9,887 nucleotides of DNA from a bacterium (GTDB lineage: Bacteria > Margulisbacteria > Marinamargulisbacteria > JAAEMD01): positions 1 to 9,887 of the forward strand of contig JAAEMD010000037.1 of assembly GCA_024225875.1 (NCBI GenBank), written 5' to 3'. Below are positions 1-5,347 of this stretch, in pieces (position 1 is the first letter of the stretch; each line of letters opens with the position of its first letter). Under the pieces are notes generated by a model that had not been told where the DNA came from, made no database searches, and worked only from the letters and a program-made list of their open reading frames with translations. Both the position numbers and the translations under genes were made by a program.

Positions 1-264
1 AAATCTACGCAGATATTCTGATTCCAAACGAGTTTTTTTAGATTTGTACATCAGCGAAAGATAGAGAAAATCTAAATATTCCTGATCCGAAAAATTAAGC
101 TTCTTTCCTAAATATCTCACTGATCGAATGATTTTGTCTTCGCTAAGTATACTTTCTCTGTTGATGACCTTAGAAATGTATTGCGGTGAAACATCGAGTA
201 TCTTTGCAAATCCGGACAATGACAAAGAAAGCCTTTCTAAGTATGTGAGTAGCTTTTTTATCAA
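1..264 (-). CDS. Helix-turn-helix (XRE-like) DNA-binding protein, C-terminus cut by window edge
   Basis: The minus strand is open from a TTG codon at 262-264 to the window edge, giving 88 residues. Residues about 13-37 (LSLSGFAKILDVSPQYISKV and the following INRE) have the pattern of an XRE/Cro-type helix-turn-helix: a helix with FAKIL, a turn at DVS, and a recognition helix QYISKVINR. The rest is basic and helical. The TTG start is chosen because a run of eight G (minus-strand sense, 269-276) sits four bases upstream as a Shine-Dalgarno-like sequence and no in-frame ATG exists after the upstream stop at 316-318. The gene is divergent from the small plus-strand gene at 405, as in phage and island repressor/early-gene switches, so a repressor role is likely but inferred. 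The domain call is moderately secure; the full length is unknown. Confidence 0.6.
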   Translation of the reverse strand, partial: MIKKLLTYLERLSLSLSGFAKILDVSPQYISKVINRESILSEDKIIRSVRYLGKKLNFSDQEYLDFLYLSLMYKSKKTRLESEYLRRF

Positions 265-404
265 AATTCCCCCCCCAAAAAACAATATAGCTGTAATCAA
301 ATTGGTTAACGTTATCTAAATTTGACAACTAAATCAGTTGATAGACCCTGTAGTATTGTTAATACCACAAAAAAGCAAAAAATAAACTTCTGGGGGGCAG
401 GGGT
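265..404. promoter_or_regulatory. Divergent intergenic control region with inverted repeats
   Basis: This region separates the divergent HTH gene (minus) and small gene (plus). It holds an 8-bp palindrome TAACGTTA (307-314), an inverted repeat CAACT-N5-AGTTG (326-340), and an inverted repeat GTATT-N3-AATAC (353-365). A TTGACA hexamer (322-327) overlaps the second repeat, but no good -10 lies at the right distance. TTGATA (338-343) with TAATAC (360-365) at 16-base spacing is a weak alternative for the plus-strand gene. The layout suits operators bound by the adjacent HTH protein. That is inference; the repeats do not share one clear consensus. Confidence 0.35.
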
Positions 405-533
405 GTGGATAAAAAAGTACGTTTGAAGCTTAGTAAGGAAGAATACAAGAAACTTTTACCTGAGATTCGAAAAAAAATTGAAAAATCTCTGATGCAGTTG
501 GCTAAAAAAATTTTAGAGAGACAGAAAAATTAA
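405..533 (+). CDS. Small lysine-rich hypothetical protein (42 aa)
   Basis: A GTG-initiated ORF of 42 codons ends in TAA at 531-533. A G-rich ribosome binding site (six G at 392-397, then CAGGGG) lies seven bases before the GTG. The product begins VDKKVRLKLSKEEYKKLLPE and ends KKILERQKN. It is very basic, with no cysteine or aromatic core beyond one Tyr, and looks like one or two amphipathic helices. It is the only plus-strand gene on the island side and is divergent from the HTH gene, the position of an early or regulatory gene in phage-type switches. I do not recognise a family. The strong ribosome binding site and coding-like composition make it more likely real than chance. Confidence 0.5.
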   Translation: MDKKVRLKLSKEEYKKLLPEIRKKIEKSLMQLAKKILERQKN

Positions 534-618
534 CTACTAGGTCCTTTCATCCAAATAAAAATATTTTGGCAGCTCTTTATCTGGAAGTGAATCACAATAC
601 TTACCATATTGGGGCTAA

Positions 619-1059
619 TTAAATATTCCCTCGAAAAGGTGCTTTAAGAGCAGGAGGTACTAAATTGATATATCTAAAATCACTATAGCTTAGTTTGGTA
701 TTACCAACAAGATCTTTTCGCATAGCAATTACGATTGCCCCTATGGCTTTTTCTTCATTGTCTGGAGACTCATTTTTTTCAATTATAAGTTCAAGAAAAT
801 AATTTATAGATTTCACTACATCATCTGAAGCATAGATCCAGTTTATATATCGTGTTTCAAGAAATTCTGCTGCTCTTTTTTCATCTATTTGTCTGTTATG
901 TGTTATAAATGCTTGAAGTTTTATTAGTAGTTGTGAATATTGTTCTTCCTTAAACTTAAATATCATTTCTTTTTTCTTTTCTTTTATGCTGAAATAATAG
1001 GTTAAAAATGCACCAAGAAGTAAGGTGAAGACAGGGATTAATGAACTTATCACATTCAT
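619..1059 (-). CDS. Membrane-anchored hypothetical protein (146 aa)
   Basis: The N-terminus has one hydrophobic helix (residues about 3-24, with FTLLLGAFLTYYF), followed at once by a lysine cluster (KEKKK, 26-30). By the positive-inside rule the remaining 115 or so residues should be cytoplasmic. They are helical and charged (EEQYSQLLIKLQAF, then a YFLELIIEK segment). No known domain is recognised. The plan repeats that of the upstream neighbour at 1295-1942: one N-terminal membrane helix, a TY-[YF] motif at its end, a basic patch and a helical body, but the sequences do not otherwise align by eye. The ATG at 1057-1059 has only a weak upstream AAGG. The MITE-like repeat at 1122-1241 separates it from the upstream gene, so it may use its own promoter. 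A membrane-linked accessory or defence role is speculation. Confidence 0.6.
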   Translation of the reverse strand: MNVISSLIPVFTLLLGAFLTYYFSIKEKKKEMIFKFKEEQYSQLLIKLQAFITHNRQIDEKRAAEFLETRYINWIYASDDVVKSINYFLELIIEKNESPDNEEKAIGAIVIAMRKDLVGNTKLSYSDFRYINLVPPALKAPFRGNI

Positions 1060-1121
1060 GATACTAGAACCTTATTTTTCAAATCGTCTCTTATTCCTAT
1101 TAATTTCCATTAATATCTAAA

Positions 1122-1241
1122 AGTATAGCCGATCCGAAATGAAATGTCCATTTAAATGGCTGAGTGCAGTGTCCTTGCGTACATAAACGAAGTCATTTGA
1201 AAACTTCAGTGGCGGACATTTTATTTTGGAACAGCTATACT
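1122..1241. mobile_element. MITE-like element with 28-bp terminal inverted repeats
   Basis: The left arm 1122-1149 begins AGTATAGC and ends AAATGTCC. The right arm 1214-1241 begins GGACATTT and ends GCTATACT. The reverse complement of the right arm matches the left arm at 24 of 28 positions. The 64-bp interior has no coding capacity. It contains the 12-bp palindrome CCATTTAAATGG (1148-1159), which overlaps the inner end of the left arm. Size, long terminal repeats and lack of ORFs fit a miniature inverted-repeat transposable element. No clear target duplication is seen. A TA duplication (AG-TA-TAGC at left, GCTA-TA-CT at right) is possible but cannot be told from the palindrome itself. No second copy and no matching transposase are in the window. 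Confidence 0.65.
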
Positions 1242-1294
1242 CATTTTTGCTTTACCATGTTGCTCAGTTCTGCGTTGACATAATCAGCTAAAGT

Positions 1295-1942
1295 TTAGAT
1301 TGTTTTGTGATTAACTGAGCGCAATTCTTTTTTTAATGTTTCCACCAGAGATTTTAACAATTCTTCTGCTGAATCATTTGCAGCTACATATTTTTCTCTT
1401 GTCAAGATATCAGGATGCTTTTTTCTCAGCAAAAGATCATTTAAACAATCAGTTAATTCTTTAACGAGTGAATCTACTTCTTTAGAGCAATATAGAACTG
1501 ATTCAAGATAAAAATTCTTAGCCTCAATCAAAGCATTTTCTGCACATTGAATAGCCTTGTTTTTCTCATGTTCAGATAGTAGGGGTTTTGCCTCTAGCAT
1601 TTTAACTTTATAAGTGGGGTCATCACTCTTTATGTATTGACTGATTATTTCATCAGATTGCAAAGAGGGGTTTAATCGAATATATTCTAGCAGTTCATCT
1701 TTTGTACACGATCTTCCAAGAGTGGCTAGTTTACTAAAGGCGATTCCAAATAGTTTATTAAGTCCTGCATATATTTTGTGTTTTGTTTTGATAAACACCT
1801 GGTCATTTAGATAGGCTTTGTTAGATTGCCGACGCAGATAGTCTGTAAAATAAGTTGTAATTATGGAAGAACTAATAGCTACTATCGCCGTTAATATGAT
1901 ATGATTTTTTAAAACAGCATTAATAGATTCTAAGTAACGCAT
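1295..1942 (-). CDS. Membrane-anchored helical hypothetical protein (215 aa)
   Basis: Residues about 14-33 form one hydrophobic helix (IILTAIVAISSSIITTYF), followed by DYLRR, so the body is predicted cytoplasmic. The rest is almost entirely helical and charged, with a likely coiled-coil character near the C-terminus (EELLKSLVETLKKELR). No catalytic motif or known family is recognised. An AGAAGGAGA ribosome binding site lies about 12 bases before the ATG at 1940-1942, just after the stop of the broken ORF6N copy. This suggests that insertion or decay placed the gene there. It shares overall design with the gene at 619-1059, and both sit on the integrase-linked island. Function unknown. Confidence 0.65.
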   Translation of the reverse strand: MRYLESINAVLKNHIILTAIVAISSSIITTYFTDYLRRQSNKAYLNDQVFIKTKHKIYAGLNKLFGIAFSKLATLGRSCTKDELLEYIRLNPSLQSDEIISQYIKSDDPTYKVKMLEAKPLLSEHEKNKAIQCAENALIEAKNFYLESVLYCSKEVDSLVKELTDCLNDLLLRKKHPDILTREKYVAANDSAEELLKSLVETLKKELRSVNHKTI

Positions 1943-1972
1943 AAACTTTATATTCTCCTTCTATGAATCCAC

Positions 1973-2100
1973 TCAATAAACATAAGGCAAGTATCTACGC
2001 CCACCACGTTTTGAGGCTCCAATCTGGAACCTCAAACATTCTTTAGCTTCATTTTCATTTAACTGGAAGCAAAAATCAAGCAGAAACTTATTTTTTACTA
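1973..2100 (-). pseudogene. ORF6N-domain gene remnant (third copy)
   Basis: A minus-strand frame open from about 2100 encodes the middle of an ORF6N domain: a DFCFQLNENEAKECLRFQIG stretch, then ASKRGGRRYLPYVY, then TGA at 1973-1975. The two intact ORF6N proteins here read similarly at the same place (FMFELTQEECVQILR and RYTPYAFSEYG in one; YMFQLTKEEVDYLRCQ and ALPFVFTEHG in the other). The copy lacks the conserved N-terminal half (no DLAELY segment; the frame is interrupted near 2100) and stops where F-[TS]-E-x-G should follow. It is therefore broken at both ends. The embedded inverted repeat at the L-R codons survives (2010-2036). Confidence 0.7.
2010..2036 (-). repeat. Inverted repeat in the ORF6N remnant
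   Basis: On the coding (minus) strand the arms are TTTGAGGTTCCA and TGGAGCCTCAAA around a three-base loop GAT. All 12 positions pair if one U-G wobble is allowed. On the opposite strand that position is a C-A mismatch, so the hairpin is complete only in the mRNA sense. It falls on codons for L-R-F-Q-I-G-A-S, the same place as the repeats at 2662-2688 and 4041-4071. No T-run follows on either strand, so it is not an intrinsic terminator. Confidence 0.75.
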
Positions 2101-2277
2101 ACAAACAAAGGCTAACTCTTCAAAAAAGCTATTGTTAAATTTGTCGGGATTTTCTTGTACAAAAAGAATGGAAGGTATATTTTTTTTAATGAGCCAATCA
2201 TTAAGTGTTTCTCTTTTGATTAGCCTGAGTGCTTGCGCTAATACCTCTATTTTTCTTTTTGTTTTTAAACTTTTAAT
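2098..2277 (-). CDS. Short ORF without a canonical start codon; ATT-initiated gene or fragment
   Basis: The frame is open from just after a TGA (2281-2283) to a TAG at 2098-2100, with no ATG, GTG, TTG or CTG. A strong Shine-Dalgarno (GAGGTGA) lies directly behind the stop of the ORF6N gene at 2292, with an ATT codon (2275-2277) three bases later. ATT initiation, as in infC, is therefore possible and would give 59 residues. The product includes KRKIEVLAQALRLIKRETLN and DWLIKKNIPSILFVQENPDK, and looks protein-like rather than random. I recognise no family. It could equally be the 3' remnant of a larger gene that lost its start. It overlaps the start of the ORF6N remnant in another frame. Confidence 0.35.
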   Translation of the reverse strand: MKSLKTKRKIEVLAQALRLIKRETLNDWLIKKNIPSILFVQENPDKFNNSFFEELAFVC

Positions 2278-2291
2278 ATCTCACCTCTGAA

Positions 2292-2888
2292 TCAATTTAA
2301 TTCTTTCATATTATCATCAAGCATATCTGATTTTTTTAGTATGGTGTGTGCGTTTTGAAACTCATCTAATATTTTTGACATTTGGCGAACTTCGCTACTT
2401 ACTTTTGTCATTTTATCAGATAATAATTTTGCATCAATTCTTTGGTTTAGTTCTAAGCGCTCTTGTTCTGTTTCAATTCTTTTTACTTGTTCTTGTAAGG
2501 ATATGAAATCAGAATTATTAAATATTTGCCTTCTTAAAGAAACGAATATTTTTATGATAGCTGTATTAATATTAACCGCAATTTTGCTTTTCATAACACT
2601 CGACAAAGCCAGTATGCCATATTCCGAGAAAGCATAGGGCGTATATCTAGCTCCGCCCCAACTTGAGGTACGTTTTTTGTACCTCAAGATTTGGACGCAT
2701 TCTTCTTGCGTTAACTCAAACATAAACTCCTTGGGGAATCTGTCTAAATTGTTTTTAACCTGGCGTTTTAGGTGTTTGGTTGTTACGTTGTATAGCTCCG
2801 CAAGGTCGGAATCAACCATTATTTTTATGCCCCTTATCTCATATATTTTAGAGGCTATGTTATCGTGTTCTACTATTGCTAAATCCAT
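2292..2888 (-). CDS. ORF6N-domain protein, long form (198 aa)
   Basis: The ORF6N domain spans residues about 3-110: DLAIVEHDNIASKIYEIRG, VDSDLAELYNVTTKHLKRQV, RFPKEFMFELT, and SSWGGARYTPYAFSEYGILA. ORF6N is a domain of phage and island proteins, related in context to KilA-N/Bro-type DNA-binding antirepressors. A coiled coil follows (about 130-185, rich in E, K, L and Q), so it probably acts as an oligomeric regulator; this is family-based inference. I use the second of two adjacent ATGs (2886-2888) because the paralogue at 4266 has the same leader (AAGGAATGAAA) and the same 8-base spacing to its single ATG; starting at 2891 adds one Met. Its codons carry a perfect 10-bp inverted repeat (2662-2688). 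A GAGGTGA sequence directly after its stop may serve the short downstream ORF. Confidence 0.85.
   Translation of the reverse strand: MDLAIVEHDNIASKIYEIRGIKIMVDSDLAELYNVTTKHLKRQVKNNLDRFPKEFMFELTQEECVQILRYKKRTSSWGGARYTPYAFSEYGILALSSVMKSKIAVNINTAIIKIFVSLRRQIFNNSDFISLQEQVKRIETEQERLELNQRIDAKLLSDKMTKVSSEVRQMSKILDEFQNAHTILKKSDMLDDNMKELN
2662..2688 (-). repeat. Perfect 10-bp inverted repeat inside ORF6N gene (long form)
   Basis: Arms CTTGAGGTAC (2662-2671) and GTACCTCAAG (2679-2688) enclose a 7-base loop, AAAAAAC on the coding strand. The repeat lies on codons for L-R-Y-K-K-R-T-S. It aligns base for base, with the same centre and reading phase, with the repeats in the other two ORF6N copies. It lies well inside the gene, with coding sequence continuing on both sides, so a terminator is unlikely. 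Confidence 0.85.
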
Positions 2889-2892
2889 CATT

Positions 2893-3003
2893 TCATTCCT
2901 TTCTCTTTTGTTTCTGAGGAAAATAGTACCGCATAAGTTTTAAATGTTTTCTGTAATTATTTGGAGAAAACTTGGAGAAAGGGTATGTATAGTTTGTGCT
3001 CAT
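2893..3003 (-). CDS. Possible 36-aa leader ORF ahead of the long ORF6N gene
   Basis: An ATG at 3001-3003 opens 36 codons (start MSTNYTYPFSKFSPNNYRKH) ending in TGA at 2893-2895. That stop lies inside the ribosome binding site region of the ORF6N gene (GGAATGAAATG). The AAGG directly before the ATG is too close to be a good ribosome binding site. The overlap could couple translation, but the sequence has no recognisable relatives and may be chance. Confidence 0.2.
   Translation of the reverse strand: MSTNYTYPFSKFSPNNYRKHLKLMRYYFPQKQKRKE
2961..2980. repeat. Tandem TTGGAGAAA direct repeat, 11-bp period
   Basis: TTGGAGAAA occurs at 2961-2969 and again at 2972-2980, one helical turn apart, in the leader of the long ORF6N gene. 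The spacing would put two copies on the same DNA face, as in some operators. Nothing else supports binding. Confidence 0.35.
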
Positions 3004-3020
3004 CCTTTTTTAATCTTAGG

Positions 3021-3037
3021 GGGTACAGATTGTACCC
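3021..3037. repeat. Perfect inverted repeat GGGTACA-GAT-TGTACCC between HEPN-like and ORF6N genes
   Basis: A 7-bp perfect stem with a 3-base loop starts 11 bases past the stop of the HEPN-like gene. In the direction of transcription (minus) it is followed by CCCTAAGATTAAAAAAGG, not a T-run, so it is a poor intrinsic terminator. It shares a GGTAC/GTACC core with the hairpin inside the next gene (2662-2688). An operator for the ORF6N gene, or an mRNA processing or stability hairpin between cistrons, is possible. Confidence 0.5.
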
Positions 3038-3047
3038 TGGTTGGTAT

Positions 3048-3785
3048 TTAAAATTGACCCAAGTGTCTGCTCAAAGCGGAACAAAGGCGGAACAAAGAAG
3101 GTACATCAATGCCAAACACTGACGTACTTACCGCATTAAAGATTGTAACACCTCGGTAATAATAATTTAATATCTCCTCTTCATCTACTTTCTTTAGTCC
3201 CTGCTTATCACCCCCATAAATATTAAAAGACTTACCATTAAACATCTCCATTATCGTTGGCGAATCACCATGAATGTACCCTGAGTATGCACGTCTAAGG
3301 TTTCGAGAAGCGTCCATTCGCTCTCCCTGTAATGATACATTCGGTTTTTCTACAAGGTTTTCAAGAAAGGACTCTCTGAAATCGATGTATTCACGAATCT
3401 TTCCCTGACATGGCTTCTTATTCTTAGAGCCAATTTGAAAAAAGTTATTTAAATAATCTTTGTGGATACCCTTACCATCGTCATTAAAAAATATTCCATA
3501 TGCTAGAAATAGCACATCTTCTGAGTATTCATCCATCATTCTTTGTAGAGCGCCTTGCTCTTGATAAAATCCCTTTTCATTTAATATTTTTGCTGATTGC
3601 AAACTTGTGATATATCTTGCTAATTTTTGTATTATTGCTTCTTGGGCTGTTTTATCCTTAGACTCGTAAGTATGTCCTTGGCAAGTTTTTTTTCGCTGTG
3701 GTTTTGATACAGTATTTTCTAGCTTTTGAAATGTATTGCATAAAACATCAATAACATCGTTTAAATTTATATCCATACTTAACAT
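3048..3785 (-). CDS. HEPN-like hypothetical protein (245 aa)
   Basis: A soluble, helical protein with no signal peptide. Residues 161-172 read RNLRRAYSGYIH. R165-x6-H172 fits the R-x4-6-H pattern of HEPN-fold proteins, many of which are RNases in toxin or phage-defence systems. The R-x-Y-S-G-[YF]-[IV]-H-G segment followed by S-P-x-I-M-[ED]-M resembles a family of uncharacterised proteins with a HEPN-like core; I recall this pattern but cannot confirm it. An earlier conserved-looking patch is EDVLFLAYGIFFND (90-103). The ATG at 3783-3785 has AAAGGAG four bases upstream. The gene sits 25 bases after the short ORF6N gene and belongs to the integrase-led operon. RNase activity and a defence role are inference; the motif alone is weak evidence. 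Confidence 0.6.
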   Translation of the reverse strand: MLSMDINLNDVIDVLCNTFQKLENTVSKPQRKKTCQGHTYESKDKTAQEAIIQKLARYITSLQSAKILNEKGFYQEQGALQRMMDEYSEDVLFLAYGIFFNDDGKGIHKDYLNNFFQIGSKNKKPCQGKIREYIDFRESFLENLVEKPNVSLQGERMDASRNLRRAYSGYIHGDSPTIMEMFNGKSFNIYGGDKQGLKKVDEEEILNYYYRGVTIFNAVSTSVFGIDVPSLFRLCSALSRHLGQF

Positions 3786-3810
3786 TATACTCCTTTCGTA
3801 GGAAAGATAG

Positions 3811-4266
3811 TCAAGTTTTTCGACTTAATTCGCCCACTTCTTGCCTGGATTCTATATACTTTATTTTTTCTAATAATGTTTCATATTGTGAACTTATAGT
3901 TATTTGTTTTCTCAGTTCTACAAAAGCTTCTATGATTTTGTGGTTTACCTCTATAGCTATATTACTGTTTAAAATGGATGAGGCTTGTAGCGGACCATGT
4001 TCCGTAAACACAAAAGGTAACGCTCTTGATTTAGTTGATATATTTGCGGTGACAAATTGGCACCGCAAATAGTCAACCTCTTCTTTTGTAAGCTGAAACA
4101 TATATTTTTCAGGGAATCGTTTTTTGTTTCTACTGACCATTCTATTTAAGTATTTTGTTTCAATCTGATACAGTTCAGCAAGGTCACGATCCAGCATAAC
4201 TTTTAATCCTCGTATCTCGTATATTTTAGAGGCTATATTAGCATGTTCCGCTATTGCTAAATCCAT
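3811..4266 (-). CDS. ORF6N-domain protein, short form (151 aa)
   Basis: The N-terminus is nearly the same as in the long form (MDLAIAEHANIASKIYEIRG, then DRDLAELYQIETKYLNRMV, RFPEKYMFQLTKEE, LPFVFTEHGPLQASSIL). The ORF6N domain fills residues about 3-115. It lacks the long C-terminal coiled coil, having only a short helix (TLLEKIKYIESRQE) before the stop. It starts four bases after the integrase stop codon, and its AAGGAATGA ribosome binding site overlaps that stop. The two genes are thus co-transcribed and probably coupled. A regulator of island genes, or an antirepressor-like protein, is the family-based guess. The variable region NISTKSRA replaces the GG-R motif of the other copies. It carries an 11-bp inverted repeat at 4041-4071. 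Confidence 0.85.
   Translation of the reverse strand: MDLAIAEHANIASKIYEIRGLKVMLDRDLAELYQIETKYLNRMVSRNKKRFPEKYMFQLTKEEVDYLRCQFVTANISTKSRALPFVFTEHGPLQASSILNSNIAIEVNHKIIEAFVELRKQITISSQYETLLEKIKYIESRQEVGELSRKT
4041..4071 (-). repeat. Perfect 11-bp inverted repeat inside ORF6N gene (short form)
   Basis: Arms TATTTGCGGTG (4041-4051) and CACCGCAAATA (4061-4071) enclose a 9-base loop. On the coding strand they cover codons for Y-L-R-C-Q-F-V-T-A-N. Compared with the repeat at 2662-2688, the Arg codon is CGG instead of AGG, and the paired base in the other arm changes to match (GCA for TCA, Ala for Ser). Pairing is thus kept at the cost of an amino-acid change. Confidence 0.85.
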
Positions 4267-4270
4267 CTTT

Positions 4271-5347
4271 TCATTCCTTCCCTGGGTTTAATCTCATCTT
4301 TCTTTTTTCCATGGCGCTCATTAGGTGCTGATGCCGAACGTCTATGTAGTACTTTTCACCAGTTGCGATAGTATTACCCATTATCTCGGCCAACTCTCCT
4401 CTATCTACTCCATTTTCTGCCATTATTGAGGCGAATGTTTTTCTAAGCGTGTAAGAGTTTAAATTGATGCCGTATTTTTTCCCATGTTTTTTTAAAAGTT
4501 TTACAACGCTATCTGGTCGTCTGTATGGGGATACGTACTCGTCAAAACAAAAAATACTTTCTTTCCAGTCAATTAATGTTTTCTCTAATTGTTGATCCAG
4601 AGGTATTTTTCGTCCTTTTTTTAATTTATTGTCAGAAATGATATGGATATATTTTTCTTCATAACTGATGTGACTCCACTTTAGTATTTTAAATTCTGCT
4701 GGTCTAAGCCCAGTTAAAAGCATGAACTTAATGTAAAACTTTAATTTCTGGTTGTCACATTCTAAAATAAGGGCTATTTCTTCATTTGTAAGTCTGTCTA
4801 TAATATTTGACTTTGATTCTTTCACTGATTCAATTAGTGGTATAAATTTGATCCATTGTCGCTTAACAGCATATTTAAATATCTTTCTTAATTGAATGAG
4901 AACAATGTTTTTGCTTCTGGCGCTTAGTTTTTTTTCTTCCAACCATTGTTTAAAATTTTCAATTTCTATAAATCCGATATCTTTCAACATATGATTTAAA
5001 AAATATTTTTCACAAAAATTTACACCATATTGAAACGATTCGTATGTACTTTCTTTTATATTGATGTTAATGGTTTTTTTGATACTATCGTCAATTATTT
5101 TTAATGCTGCAGTAAACAGTATATTTGTAGTTATGATGTTTTCTAATTTTGCTACTGGATTGTCTATAAACCTTGATAGCTCAATATTTGCCTGTCTTTT
5201 TGATATGCGACCGAGAGATTTTAGTATTCTGCGTTTATATCTTTTTTTACCGTCCTGAATTTCTGTATAGTTTTCAACTATATAAAAAAATTTTTCTTTT
5301 TGATTTGTTTTTTTGATAAATTTTTCTTTGGTTATTAGTGCAGGCAT
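4271..5347 (-). CDS. int: Tyrosine recombinase/integrase of the tRNA-Lys island (358 aa)
   Basis: It catalyses site-specific integration and excision of the island. There is an N-terminal arm-type DNA-binding region (about 1-75), a core-binding SAM-like region (about 95-175) and a C-terminal catalytic domain. Catalytic candidates are R215 (LLTGLRPAE), a Lys in KLKKGRK (241-247), R302 (YTLRKTFAS) and nucleophile Y334 (TGEKYYID). Two usual histidines are replaced: the box II H-x-x-R is Y299-T-L-R, and the G-H nine residues before the Tyr is G-N325. I chose the ATG at 5345-5347 because GGGGGGAGG lies just before it; a GTG at 5398 would add 17 residues without a clear ribosome binding site. It lies about 110 bases from the 3' end of tRNA-Lys, the usual place for an integrase using that site, and leads an operon into cargo genes. 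Confidence 0.9.
   Translation of the reverse strand: MPALITKEKFIKKTNQKEKFFYIVENYTEIQDGKKRYKRRILKSLGRISKRQANIELSRFIDNPVAKLENIITTNILFTAALKIIDDSIKKTININIKESTYESFQYGVNFCEKYFLNHMLKDIGFIEIENFKQWLEEKKLSARSKNIVLIQLRKIFKYAVKRQWIKFIPLIESVKESKSNIIDRLTNEEIALILECDNQKLKFYIKFMLLTGLRPAEFKILKWSHISYEEKYIHIISDNKLKKGRKIPLDQQLEKTLIDWKESIFCFDEYVSPYRRPDSVVKLLKKHGKKYGINLNSYTLRKTFASIMAENGVDRGELAEIMGNTIATGEKYYIDVRHQHLMSAMEKRKMRLNPGKE

Noticed and set aside
128..319. Plus-strand 63-codon ORF
   Set aside because: It lies opposite the minus-strand HTH frame, has no ribosome binding site and ends in low-complexity sequence. The minus-strand reading makes a recognisable HTH.
1122..1241. CRISPR or tandem-repeat array
   Set aside because: There are only two arms, in inverted orientation, with no periodic direct repeats.
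2662..2688. Intragenic hairpin as a frameshift or intrinsic terminator signal
   Set aside because: The A-run in the loop is not in slippery-heptamer phase, the frame continues normally with conserved protein on both sides, and no T-run follows.
2677..2943. Plus-strand 88-codon ORF
   Set aside because: Antisense to the long ORF6N gene and its leader; no ribosome binding site.
5061..5258. Plus-strand 65-codon ORF
   Set aside because: Antisense within the integrase gene; its hydrophobic content is a by-product of AT-rich codons.
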